From positions 4,712,001-4,776,000 of the forward strand of contig NW_026907675.1 in assembly GCF_028389875.1 (NCBI RefSeq): a stretch of DNA of 64,000 bases, written 5' to 3'. The position numbers and the translations under genes were made by a program. Below, one piece after another: positions 1 to 10,111 of the stretch. Every line of letters starts with the position of its first letter. Position 1 is the first letter of the stretch. The notes beneath the pieces were generated by a model. It worked only from the letters and a program-made list of their open reading frames with translations. It was not told where the DNA came from and searched no databases. The stretch comes from Rhea pennata (lineage: Eukaryota; Chordata; Aves; Rheiformes; Rheidae).

Positions 1-1089
1 GGGAAAAAGAAGCGAGAATTGGAGATCCCAGTATCGCCACCCCCTTATATGCTTCCTCCTATACCTACGGCCCCTTCTCTTCCCGGGCTGACCGAACTTC
101 CGTCCTCGGGGGAGTCAGATGGCGAGGCTAACCCTAGTCCCCAGGGACCAGTGACTAGGAGTCAGACTAGAGCACAGGGGTTAAGTCTCGAAGGAGGACT
201 ATATCCACTGCAGGAAATAACTATGGGAGGACCCCAACCGGGGACGGGATATGTAGCCATCCCCATTAATTCCGGGGACGTGAGAGATTTTAAGAAGGAA
301 ATGGGAAACTTACTAGAGGACCCGCTGGGAGTGGCAGAGCAGGTGGACCAGTTTCTAGGAGCAAATATTTACACTTGGGAGGAGCTACAGTCCATCCTGG
401 GAATCCTGTTCACATCTGAGGAAAGAGGGATGATTAGGCGAGCTGGCATGCGAATCTGGGACCAACAACACCAGCAAAGTCTGGCAGCAGATGTTAAGCG
501 GCCGATGCAGTCGCCTAATTGGAATAACCAGGACCCAATCCATCGCGGTCATATGCAAGACTTAAGAACCATTATAATTTAGGGGATAAGGGAATCAGTC
601 CCAAGGGGACAGAATATTAATAAGGCTTTTAATGAACAGCAAAGGCGGGATGAGACCCCGACAGAATGGTTAGAAAGGCTGCGAAAAAGCTTGCAGTTGT
701 ATAGTGGCTTAGATCCAGGGACTCCTGTGGGAGGGGCCTTACTTAAAACTCAGTTTGTGGCCAAATCCTGGATGGATATTAGGAAAAAGTTAGAGAAAAT
801 AGAGGACTGGCAAGATAAGGGCTTAGATGAACTCCTGAGAGAGGCACAGAAGGTGTATGTTAGAAGAGAGGACAAAAAAGACAAGAAACAAGTACGGATG
901 ATGGTGGCAGCAGTACGGGAAGGTCAAAGAGGAAGGACTAGGATGGTGCGTGGGGAGCTTGAAAGAGAAGAAGGGAAAGATGGTCAGGGACAAAGAAATG
1001 TGATCTGTTTTTATTGTAATAGAAAGGGTCATATTAAGAGGGAATGTCGACAGAGAAAAGAGGATGAGAAGATGTTCAAGGATGAGTAG
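1..1089 (+). pseudogene. gag: gag remnant of endogenous gammaretrovirus (5' truncated)
   Basis: The frame is open from base 1, so the true start is upstream. It begins in a proline-rich stretch with a PPPY late-domain motif (37-48), as in the p12 region. A capsid-like region follows, interrupted by an in-frame TAG at 580-582. The same frame resumes directly after it and runs through the end of capsid and a charged linker to a nucleocapsid with one CX2CX4HX4C zinc knuckle (1006-1047). Gag ends at TAG 1087-1089. In the family, Gag assembles particles at the inner plasma membrane and the knuckle packages RNA. This copy cannot make full-length Gag because of the TAG at 580. Identification is firm; domain limits are approximate. 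Confidence 0.9.
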
Positions 1090-2716
1090 GGGTGTCAGGG
1101 GCTCTATTTGCTGGGGACCCGAGAAAAAAAACAAGCCCTTGATAAAATTAAAAGTGGATCCCCAGCGCGAGGAAATGGAATTCCTCATAGACACAGGGGC
1201 TGAAAGAGCTACGGTCCAAACCTTACCTTTAGGGTGTAAGGCCTTGGCAGAAAGGGTACAAGTAATTGGGGCAAAAGGAGAACCATTTGGGGTCTCCGTT
1301 ATAAAAGAAGTATTAATCGAATCAGGTTCCAAGATAGGTGTGGGACCTTTACTTTTGGTACCCGAAGCTGAGTATAACCTGTTAGGTAGAGATTTGATAA
1401 TAGAATTAGGCATAAGTTTAGAAGTGATAGATAATAGGCTACAAATTAAATTGTGTCCTCTCCGAATAGAGGATGAACAAAGCATAAACCCGGAAGTTTG
1501 GTACACTCCAGACAGTGTGGGCAAATTGAATATTAAACCTTTTAAGGTAACTATAACCAACCCGGGTGTACCAACGAGAATTAAGCAATATCCCCTGTCT
1601 GAAGAGGGCAGGCGGGGATTAAAACCTGAAATTCAGAGGTTACTACAACAGGGGCTATTGGAACCTTGTATGTCCCCTTTTAATACCCCAATATTACCAG
1701 TAAGGAAAAAGGATGGCAAATATAGATTGGTGCATGATTTGAGGGAAATCAATAAGAGAACTGTGACTAGGTTCCCAGTAGTAGCAAATCCACATACTCT
1801 GTTAAATCAGTTACACCCGGATGATCAATGGTACAGTGTGATAGATTTAAAGGATGCATTTTGGGCATGTCCTTTGGATGAGAGTAGCAGGGATTATTTT
1901 GCCTTTGAATGGGAGGACCCGGATACCCATAGAAAACAGCAACTAAGATGGACTGTCCTCCCTCAAGGATTTACCGAATCCCCAAATTTATTTGGACAGG
2001 CCCTGGAACAGATTCTGCAGGACTATAATAAAGTGCCGGGAGTGACATTAGTACCGTATGTGGATGACCTGTTAATAGCAGAAAAGGATGAAGAAGTGGT
2101 AAGGCAGGCTAGCGTCCAGTTGTTAAATTTTCTTAGCCTGCAAGGGTTGAAAGTTTCAAAATCAAAGTTGCAGTTTGTAGAGAAGGAGGTAAGATATCTG
2201 GGTCATCGATTAAGTGGGGGGACTAAGAGACTGGATCCGGAGAGAATTAGTGGTATCCTGGCTCTGAAGGCCCCAACGACAAAGAGGCAAGTACGGCAAT
2301 TGTTAGGATTAACTGGGTATTGTCGGCAGTGGATAGAGGATTATAGCGGAAAGGTCAAATTCCTCTACAATAAATTAAATAAGGATGGATTACTTAAGTG
2401 GACAGAAGAAGATGAAGAGCATTTAGGAAAATTAAAAGAGGAGCTAATGCATCCCCCAGTATTAAGCTTTCCAGATTTAAGAAAGCCATTCTTTTTATTC
2501 GTAAACAGCACTGAGGGTACTGCCTATGGAGTACTTGCCCAAGAATGGGCAGGAAGTAAAAAGCCAGTTGCCTATTTATCCAAATTACTGGACCCGGTTA
2601 GCCGGGGCTGGCCTAGCTGTCTGCAGGTAGTGGTGGCAGCCGCCTTACTAGTAGAAGAAGCACAGAAGATTACATTTGGAGGAGAAATTAAGGTAATATC
2701 CCCTCATAATATATGA
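1090..2716 (+). pseudogene. pol: pol remnant, protease and reverse transcriptase part
   Basis: The protease active-site triad DTG is at 1190-1198. The reverse transcriptase follows with the catalytic YVDD at 2057-2068, an LPQGF motif just upstream, and fingers, palm and connection similar to gammaretroviral RT. The frame is +1 relative to gag. The gag frame after the terminal TAG stays similar to pol only up to an eight-A run at 1124-1131, so a one-base slip there probably explains the change. An in-frame TGA at 2714-2716 ends this stretch within the connection domain. RT copies the RNA genome into DNA in the family; this copy is interrupted. Confidence 0.92.
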
Positions 2717-3592
2717 GGGGTACTACAACAAAAAGCTGAAAAATGGATCACGGATGCTAGATTATTAAAGTATGAAGGAATATTAATCTCCTCTCCAAAG
2801 TTAACCTTAGAAATGACTTCCTTACAAAATCCTGCTCAGTTCCTCTATGGAGAACCAAGCGAACCCTTAGAGCATAATTGCCTCCGAAATATAGAAGAGC
2901 AAACAAAATTGCAACCTGACTTGGAAGAGGTGGAGTTACCTGAGGGCGAGCAAATATTTATAGATGGCTCTTCAAGAATAGTTAAAGGAAAAAGGAAATC
3001 AGGGTATGCATTGGTGAATGGGAAGACACTCGAGGTGGTAGAATCAGGACCCTTGAGTCCAAGCTGGTCTGCTCAGGCTTGTGAGCTACATGCTATGCTG
3101 CGAGCTTTAAAGTTGTTAAAAGGCAAAAGCGGCACGATATACACAGATTCTAAATACGCTTATGGGGTAATACATACTTTCGGTAAAATCTGGGAAGAGA
3201 GGGGACTTGCCAACTCGCAGGGGAAGGGATTGATACACCAGGAACTGATTACTCAGGTCCTGCAGGCTATTAGAGAACCAAAAGAGATTGCTATAGTCCA
3301 TGTGAAAGGACATCAGCGAGGTCTTTCTCCTCAAATTAGAGGAAATAATTTGGCAGATCAGGAAGCTAAACGAGCTGCCCTGATGAGTTTACAGGTTATA
3401 AAGATGAGGGAAGACCGTCCAAATTGTGGAAAGGATTTAAAGGAGTTACCATGTTATGATTGTTGGAAGGAATGGAGTGTCGGAGGAATACAGTGTAATT
3501 TCCTCGAGGAAGCGGCTGGGAACGAGGCCCCGAATATGAACGCTGTTATTTGCACAGACCAGTTTACTCACTGTTTTGCTTTACGCCGCTAG
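2717..3592 (+). pseudogene. pol: pol remnant, connection and RNase H part
   Basis: The frame is unchanged from the RT part and resumes right after the TGA at 2714. The RNase H fold is recognisable from the catalytic Asp in a DGSS-like motif (2963), a conserved Glu in the ACELHA region (around 3079-3096), a TDSKYA motif (Asp at 3146) and a late NNLADQEA motif (around 3343-3366). RNase H removes the RNA strand of the RNA-DNA hybrid during reverse transcription. The reading frame is lost between about 3,540 and 3,592, where the integrase part continues one frame back. Confidence 0.9.
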
Positions 3593-4719
3593 AAAAGAAC
3601 AAGACGGTACGAATGGGTATAAAAGAAGCTGACAAAGGAAAGTGGGTACTGCCGGATGGGCGAGAAGTACTCCCAAAGTCGGTGGCCTTGGGGGTGCTAC
3701 GGAGGTTTCATGGGAACACGCACTGGGGAACTCAGGCATTGGTAGATCAATTTGCCACAAAGTATATGTGTGTAGGAATTTACAATATAGCAAAGAGGGT
3801 TGTGAATGACTGTATAACTTGTCGAAAAGTGAATGCTCGACATGTTAGAAAAAGGGTGTTGGGAGGTCGAGAACTGGCTCATCGACCTTTTGCAAAAATC
3901 CAATTAGATTTTACAGAACTTCCAAAAACAGGACGGTACAAATATGTGCTTGTGATTGTAGACCATCTCACACATTTTGTTGAAGCATTCCCTACGGCAA
4001 GGGCTACAGCTCAGACCGTGGTAAAAATATTGCTTGAGAATATAATTCCCAGATACGGAATTGTAGAAACAATTGACTCTGATAGAGGTCCCCATTTCAT
4101 ATCTAAGGTGTCCCGAGAAACTATGAAAGCTTTGGCAATAAGCTGGGAATATCATACTCCGTGGCATCCTCAAACCTCTGGAAAGGTGGAACGGATGAAT
4201 GGTGAAATTAAAAAACAGTTAACAAAACTTATGCTAGAAACTAAAGCGTCCTGGTTAAAATGCTTACCGCTTGCTTTATTAAACATACGAACGCAGCCCC
4301 GAACTGGCGTGGGGCTTTCACCTTTTGAAATGCTTTATGGTATGCCATATGATTTAGAGATGCCTCTTGACCACCCCAATTTGCAAGATACTCAATTACA
4401 ACCCTACCTAACACAGTTAATGAGCCGACATAGACAGTTACAGAAAAGAGGCCTAGTGGTGCAGCGACCCCCATTAGATATAGCCATACACCGAGTACAG
4501 CCCGGAGATAAAGTTCTAATCAAAACATGGAAAGAGACTTCATTAGCACCTCGGTGGGAAGGCCCCTACGTTGTTTTGCTTACTACAGAAACAGCTGTTC
4601 GGACTGCAGAAAAAGGGTGGACTCATGCCAGCCATGTGAAAGGACCGATCCTGGGAGAAGAGTGGAGGGCGGTTCCAGGCTCCGCCGACTTAAAATTAAC
4701 GCTTAAACGGACTCGATAA
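3550..4719 (+). pseudogene. pol: pol remnant, integrase part
   Basis: This is integrase in a different frame from RNase H. The N-terminal HHCC zinc-binding residues are visible: His at 3709 and 3721, Cys at 3811 and 3820. The catalytic DDE triad is Asp 3907, Asp 4081 (in a DRGPHF-like motif) and Glu 4189 (in a GKVERMN-like motif). A C-terminal basic domain with the PGD..KTW..P.WEGPY pattern runs to the stop at 4717-4719. Integrase joins viral DNA to the host chromosome. All catalytic residues are preserved, so decay of pol rests on the A-run slip, the TGA at 2714 and the frame change near 3,550-3,590, which suggests moderate rather than great age. Confidence 0.92.
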
Positions 4720-4926
4720 GTATTATTTCCCCTGTCCATGTGCCGTAACGAGAGAAGGGGCCCCACTCCTAGACAAAGGCTCTCTAACAGATTCCTCTGA
4801 AGAACACTACTGCTGCCGAGAAGAACCAATACCTTGTAGTTCGCTGCAACCGAACTGACAAGCGAGGCAGAGGAGTGCAGACGGTGGGGAGGTTAAGAGG
4901 CCAGGTAAAACATAACATTAGGAGAA

Positions 4927-6134
4927 ATGGGCCCCGACTATTTCTTGCGGTACACGGGAATTAGCGTTATTATCATGGTCAGCTGCGGTATCCTACAACC
5001 ACACCACCCCCATCGACCTTTTCAGTGGAGTCTAATTAGGTATGAAGATCAACAAATTATACAGCAAGTAACAACAGCAGGTGCCCCTAGTTTCCGCACT
5101 ACACCGTGTAACCTAACTACAGAAACAATGTGTTTCAACCGATCAGGACTTTACTTCTGTCCAAGCTCTAACCCGGGGAGGGGGTATTGTAATTATCCAA
5201 ATGAATACTATTGTGCATACTGGGGCTGTGAAACCATTACTACAGACTGGAACCTGGGGCAGGCTGTGACAAGTTTTTAGAAGTGGTCTGTGGACCACTA
5301 GGATGTAGTCGTCGAGCAGATCCCCGCCAAGGATGGCGAGGACAAAATTTGGGATACACAGGACACTATAGGAACGAGGAGATTTGCAAGGTTCTGTATC
5401 TAAATGTAACCAAGCCGGAAGATATCAGCTGGTTACTAGGGAAAATGTGGGGCGTTAGATTCTATTCACACGGACCTGATAGGGGAGGCCTCATACTAAT
5501 AAAAAAGGAGGAGGCCAAGATTTCCCAACCAGTCGGACCAAATGGCGTACTGTCAGGGGGAGTCCTAGAGGCCCGACCTACAAAAGCCCTTGGGCCAAAC
5601 CTATCTACAACAACACCTCCCAATAGTGCAATAGAATCATTCCCTACAGATATAGTCCCCACCATTGCAGGGGAACATGGAATCACATCTGGGAACAGCA
5701 TATGGAAAGTCATAGATGCTAGTTATCGAGTGTTGAATCAAACAAATCCAAATATAACCAGACGCTGCTGGTTATGTATTAGCATAAGACCCCCATATTA
5801 CGAGGCCATCGGAGATTTAGGCGATCCCATCTACTCGAACGAAAGTAACCCCTCACAATGCTACTGGGGACAAGAAATCGGGATAACACTAACCCAGGTA
5901 TCTGGAAGCGGTAGGTGCGTGGGTACTGTCCCCAGAGGAAAGGGCAATCTTTGTAACGTCACGGAGAATAGCGACCAGTCACACCAATGGTTAATTCCAG
6001 CCAACAACACGAGGTGGGTATGCTCATCATTAGGAGTCACTCCATGCTTATCATTAAAACTCTTCAATGCGTCTCACGACTTTTGTGTACAGGTAATAAT
6101 TATACCAAGGATTCTATACCACTCTGAGGAATAA
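4927..6134 (+). pseudogene. env: env remnant, surface (SU) part, frameshifted
   Basis: The first ATG at 4927 opens a short hydrophobic leader (signal-peptide-like, about 23 residues). Cysteine-rich surface sequence follows with a YWGCE motif, ending at TAG 5278-5280. Similar sequence continues in another frame from about 5,283 to TAA 6132-6134. This second part has a proline/threonine-rich hinge (around 5,560-5,660), a CWLC motif (CXXC, around 5,770) typical of gamma-type SU, and several N-X-S/T sites. SU is the receptor-binding envelope subunit in the family. The frameshift near 5,275 and the terminal TAA make this copy non-functional. Confidence 0.86.
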
Positions 6135-6812
6135 ATATATAGTCACCACACTGTAGCAGATTACCATCTCGAAAAGAGGGAACCAGTCACAACTGTAACT
6201 CTGGCCACATTAATGGTTTTAGGGGTTGCAGGAGCCGGTACTGGAGTTGCCTCGCTAGTAAAACAAAGCCAAGAGTTCACCTCTCTGCGTATCGCAGTTG
6301 ACGAAGATTTGGCCAGGATCGAGCAATCCATTTCAGCGTCAGAAAAATCAGTCAGATCCCTCTTGGAGGTAGTACTACAAAATCATAGGGGATTAGATTT
6401 GGTCTTTCTACAACAAGGAGGGCTTTGTGCCGCCCTGCGAGAGGAATGTTGTGTATATGCTGATCACACTGGAGTGGTAAGAGATACCATGATGAAACTC
6501 TAAGAGGGTCTAGAAAAATGAAAAAGAGAAAATAAGGCTCGACAGAACTGGTATGAATCCTGGTTTAATCATTCACCTTGGCTCACCACCTTGTTGTCAA
6601 CCATAGCAGGGCCTTTATTACTGTTAATGATAACGTTAACTTTTGGACCATGTATTTTTAATAAAATAATTGCAATTGTGAAAGGCCGCCTAGAAGCTGT
6701 ACACCTAATGCTGGTACGTGCTAAGTATGAATCACTTGAACTAAACGGAGATGCGGACGCATTGGTGTTGAGTCGCCAGGCGCTCCAGGAATTCAATGAA
6801 CAAAATAAGTAA
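6135..6812 (+). pseudogene. env: env remnant, transmembrane (TM) part with several stops
   Basis: The frame is the same as the second SU part but is interrupted by TAA 6132-6134, TAA 6501-6503 and TGA 6522-6524. A glycine/alanine-rich fusion-peptide-like stretch begins around 6,210. A heptad-repeat region follows, then the CX6CC motif (first Cys at 6426) that covalently links TM to SU in gamma-type envelopes. A membrane span lies near 6,590-6,660. A cytoplasmic tail ends at TAA 6810-6812. The tail stops only three bases before the polypurine tract, as in compact gammaretroviruses. Confidence 0.88.
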
Positions 6813-6814
6813 CC

Positions 6815-6832
6815 AAAAAGAAAAAGGAGGGA
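6815..6832 (+). other. Polypurine tract (plus-strand primer) of the provirus
   Basis: An uninterrupted run of A and G lies between the env stop and the LTR start, the expected place for the RNase H-resistant primer of plus-strand synthesis. Confidence 0.8.
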
Positions 6833-7330
6833 TTGTAATAAATTGTAACTATTTGTTCATTGTTTAAAAGGAGGAATAAGCCGGTGGAGGGGGAGGAGGA
6901 GTTTTTACAACAACCAGGGTTGAGACATGGTATCAGACAAATAAATTATGGTAAGCACAAAAAGCTTATATGACCCCTTGTGGAACCGGTGTCAGGGCCT
7001 TAGCTATCTTGCAGGACTATGAAGAGCTGAAGTAAGCAACAAGTTGCTCGAAGGTCACCAAGAAGAATTCCTTTGAAAGCAAAAGGGTAAAGAAGAAAAG
7101 ATAAGCAGGCGCCTGTAATCACTCACAGGACAGCATCCCAAAGGGAGTCAACACAACAGATAAGCAAACACCTGTGATCACTCACAAGGAGACAGGCCAA
7201 AATGAAGAGACAGAGGAGGACTACGGCCTTCCTCTCCACGACCACCACAGCACTTCAGACGACCCCCCTAGCAACTCACACATGCGCAAAACCCACCAGG
7301 AGATTACAACGAGTCCCAAAACTAGCAGAC

Positions 7331-7339
7331 TATAAAAAG
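7331..7339 (+). promoter_or_regulatory. TATA box of the proviral LTR
   Basis: TATAAAAAG lies about 25-30 bases upstream of the GC-rich start of the presumed R region. Confidence 0.7.
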
Positions 7340-7431
7340 GGGACTGTATGTGAAGGAGGCGCGCGCCGTTGGCGGAGCTAAGACTCCCCGGCCGCCCAGC
7401 GCTGTTTTGCTTGTGACTGCTTACTTAATTA

Positions 7432-7437
7432 AATAAA
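7432..7437 (+). terminator. Polyadenylation signal of the proviral LTR
   Basis: AATAAA lies about 100 bases downstream of the LTR TATA box, a normal R-region position. Confidence 0.7.
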
Positions 7438-7496
7438 TTACTGACATGATTTAACAAACTCTCCGTATGAATTAACCTTCAAGAGAGCAACTTATG

Positions 7497-8595
7497 ACAT
7501 ATAGCGTCACATTCTATCGCGTGACAAACATTCTATCGCGTCACAATCTATGCATCACAAACATTCTATCGCGTCACATTCTATGCTGTCGTAAACATTC
7601 TATCGCGTCACATTCTATCGCGTCACATTCTATCGCATCACAAGCATTCTATTGTGTCACATTCTGTCGCATCACAAACATTCTATCGCTTCACATTCTA
7701 TGTTGTCACAAACATTCTATCGCATCAAATTCTATGGTTTCACATTCTATTGCGTCACAAACATTTTATCGCATCACAATCTATCGCTCACATTCTATCG
7801 CATCACAAGCATTCTATTGCGTCACATTCTACCATGTCACAAACATTCTATTGCTGCACATTCTATCGCGTAACAAACATTCTGCCGTGTCACATTCTAT
7901 AGTGTCACATTCTATCACATCACCAACATTCTGTGGCGTCACAGTTATCACGTCACAAACATACTATCGTGTCACAAATATTCTGTCACGTCAAAAACAT
8001 TCTATTGCGTCACATTCTATCGCGTCACATTGTATTGCGTGACATTCTATCGTGTCACATTCTATCGCATCACACTATCGCATCACAAGCATTCTGTTGC
8101 ATGACATTCTATCGCGTGACAAACATACTATCGCGTCAAAATCTATGCATCACAAGCATTTTATCGCATCACATTCTATGCCGTCGCAAAAATTCTATCG
8201 CGTCACATTCTATCGCGTCACAAACATTCTATCGTGTCACAAACATTCTATCGCGTCACAATCTATCGCGTCACATTCTATCGCATCACAAGCATTCTAT
8301 TGCGTCACATTCTATGTTGTCACAAACATTCTATCGCGTGAAATTTTATGGCGTCACATATTATGTCGTCACAAACATTCCATCGCGTCACCTTCTATTA
8401 AGTCACATTCTATCGCATCACAAACATTCTATTGCGTCACATTCTATCGCGTCACAAGCATTCCATCGCGTCACATTCTCTCGCGTCACATTCTCTCGTG
8501 TCACATTCTCTCGTGTCACAAACATTCTATCACATCAGAAACATTCTATCGCTTCAAATTCTATCACATCCTTTCTGTCCCGTCACATATCACAT
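7497..8595 (+). repeat. CpG-rich minisatellite, 15/19-base unit
   Basis: About 1.1 kb of tandem copies of a unit close to CATTCTATCGCGTCA. Successive units are 15 bases apart, or 19 when an extra AAAC-like spacer is present, giving roughly 60 units in irregular alternation. The unit core TCGCG holds two CpGs. Variant units mostly read TTGCG, TCGCA, TCGTG or TCACA. Long open frames across it in all forward frames are products of the repeat and are not genes. The array begins at the end of the proviral LTR and stops where the inverted-repeat arm starts. Confidence 0.93.
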
Positions 8596-9077
8596 TTAAG
8601 CAACCTAAGCCCCCAAGCAAAAAGGTCACATTTTTCCACTGAAGTCCAGAGAAGTGGAACATTCCCTGCCTGGTCACATGTTAGCTTATAATCTAGAGGT
8701 GTGCAATGCTGAGGGAGATGTCTTCCATCTCAGGGTCCAAAAGCAGAATGGATCCCCCCCAGGCATTCCCTTGGAAGGAATTTTTATGTCATCCCAAATT
8801 TATTCCTTCTAGATTCCCTGAGTAAGAGAACTTCTCAACAGTTGATTCATGTAGGACCACCATGCTCTTTGTTATTAAAAGAAAGTTAACACATGACCTT
8901 CTTACCTTTCTTTTTCTAAAATAAGAGCATTTCTTTCCACAGAGCTTTCCCTTTCCTCCCATTAGCACTCCACAGGCAGTGTCAAGGCCACACACTTCTA
9001 AAGAGGTCCTGCAGTAGGCAGCGCTTTGTTTTGTACAAGTTGGAAGTTGTCTGTGCCCATTTCAACTGGCATGACCT

Positions 9078-10086
9078 CTAGGTACCACCCAAATCTTTCC
9101 TGAGTGCTTTCCTCAGGGCCTTCCTGAGCTCCTTGCTCTGCAGATTGTAGGTGAGGAGATTGACCAGGGTGGTGAGGATGGTGTAGAAGGAGAACACCTT
9201 GTTGAGCTGTCTGAGTCTGCAGGTTCTGGGCAGCATGTGGACAATGATGAGGGTGCCATAGAAAACAGTGACGACAGTGAAGCGCGAGGAGCAGGTGGAG
9301 AAGGCCTTCTGCGTGCCCATGCTGGAGGGGATCCTCAGGATGGCAATTATGATGGACACATAGGAGGCCAGCGTGATCAGGAAGGGGAAGACTGAATCCA
9401 GGAGAGTCAGGATGAAAGTTACTATTTTAACTACACTGGTGTCAGTGCAGGCGAGCTCCAGCAAAGGAGTAAAATCAGAGAAGAAGTTGTCAGTTGCAGC
9501 AGGGCCACAGAACTTTAACCTTGATAAGAAGACACTATAGACTATAGACTATATACTATAGACACTATAGACTATAGACTATAGACTACTATAGAAAAGA
9601 CCAAACCCCCAGCCAAGACCCAGCTGCCATCAGGAGACAAACCTTCCAGGTCATGAGGCTTGCATAGAGCAGGGGCTGGCGTATGGCCAAGTACCGATCA
9701 TAGGACATGGATGCCAGCAGGAAACACTCACTAGCTGCAAAACGAATGAGAAAATAGATCTGAGTCACACAACCCTGAGCAGAGATAGTCCTGTCCCCAG
9801 TCAGGAAGCTGGCCAACAGCTGGGGCAGGATGGTGGAGCTGCAGCAGGTCTCTACAAAGGACAGATTGCCCAAGAAGAAGTGGGCATACATGGGGGCACA
9901 CATGGGGCTGTGCAGATGCCGGTCTGCCACCACCAGCACAACAACGAGGCTGTTCCCAACCACGGTCACCAAGTAGATCAGGAGCAAGAGGAGGAAGAGT
10001 GGTGTATGGAGTGAGGGGATGTTCCCCATTCCCAGCAGGAGGAACTCACTTGATGATGTGCAGTTATTCCCTTTCTCTTTCTCCAT
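9078..10086 (-). pseudogene. Olfactory receptor pseudogene, OR11A-like, left-arm copy
   Basis: Reading leftwards from the ATG at 10,086 there is an extracellular N-terminus with an NCT glycosylation site, then TM1 (GNS motif), TM2, TM3 with an intact SYDRYLAI motif, and TM4. An early stop at 9,589 follows. The remaining half (TM5 to C-terminus, with a KAFSTCSS-type motif in TM6) is in another frame down to 9,078. Three lesions are visible: an 18-base insertion after TM2 that disrupts PMYFFLGN; a microsatellite expansion (9,533-9,592) at the TM4/TM5 junction; and a degraded NPxxY motif in TM7. The stop at the TM4/TM5 junction is shared with the right-arm copy, so the gene was dead before the duplication. 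Subfamily assignment rests on similarity of the GCxxQFYFF and TCSSHLTVV regions to OR11A-type receptors. Confidence 0.9.
9533..9592. repeat. ACTATAG microsatellite inside the OR pseudogene
   Basis: A run of seven-base-type ACTATAG units with variants. The homologous place in the right-arm copy (about 18,430-18,470) has only one CTATAG, so the array expanded after the arms separated. Confidence 0.85.
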
Positions 10087-10087
10087 A

Positions 10088-10111
10088 CGATGTTGTATGT
10101 GTACAACATCG
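10088..10111. repeat. Perfect hairpin next to OR pseudogene start (left arm)
   Basis: CGATGTTGTA and its reverse complement TACAACATCG flank a 4-base loop (10-base arms). It sits one base from the ATG of the minus-strand OR pseudogene. The right arm carries the same hairpin at 17,938-17,961. Confidence 0.85.

Larger units (their letters stand above)
1..7495 (+). mobile_element. Gammaretrovirus-like endogenous provirus, 5' part outside window
   Basis: In order, the sequence shows a gag remnant with a PPPY motif and one CCHC zinc knuckle, then protease, reverse transcriptase, RNase H and integrase, a two-part env, a polypurine tract and a 3' LTR with TATA box and AATAAA. The order, the single zinc knuckle, the UAG between gag and pol, and the CXXC and CX6CC motifs of env place it in the gamma (ERV class I) group. 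The 5' LTR, primer binding site and start of gag lie left of the window. Every gene carries at least one stop or frameshift, so this is a dead copy. Its 3' flank is a minisatellite, which makes the LTR end uncertain by some tens of bases. Confidence 0.93.
6834..7495 (+). mobile_element. 3' LTR of the gammaretrovirus-like provirus
   Basis: The LTR starts with TG (6834) right after the polypurine tract. U3 contains a TATA box (TATAAAAAG, 7331-7339). A GC-rich segment around 7,360-7,400 probably holds the cap site, and AATAAA is at 7432-7437. The 3' end is not sharply defined: CA dinucleotides near 7,446, 7,456 and 7,497 are possible ends, and the minisatellite begins directly afterwards. With the 5' LTR outside the window, target-site duplication and LTR-LTR divergence cannot be read. 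Confidence 0.85.

Noticed and set aside
580-582. Recoding of the in-frame gag TAG, pol TGA (2714) and env TAA/TGA
   Set aside because: These stops fall within conserved domains rather than at known readthrough or selenocysteine sites, and several occur together, so decay is simpler. Only the gag-terminal TAG at 1087 is at a recognised recoding position.
7497-8595. CRISPR-like array
   Set aside because: Spacing between repeats is only 0-4 bases with no unique spacers, and the context is a vertebrate genome.
7494-8691. Long open frames (182-252 codons) across the minisatellite in all three forward frames
   Set aside because: They follow from a tandem unit with few stops in any phase. The peptide is just the repeat translated, so no gene is called.
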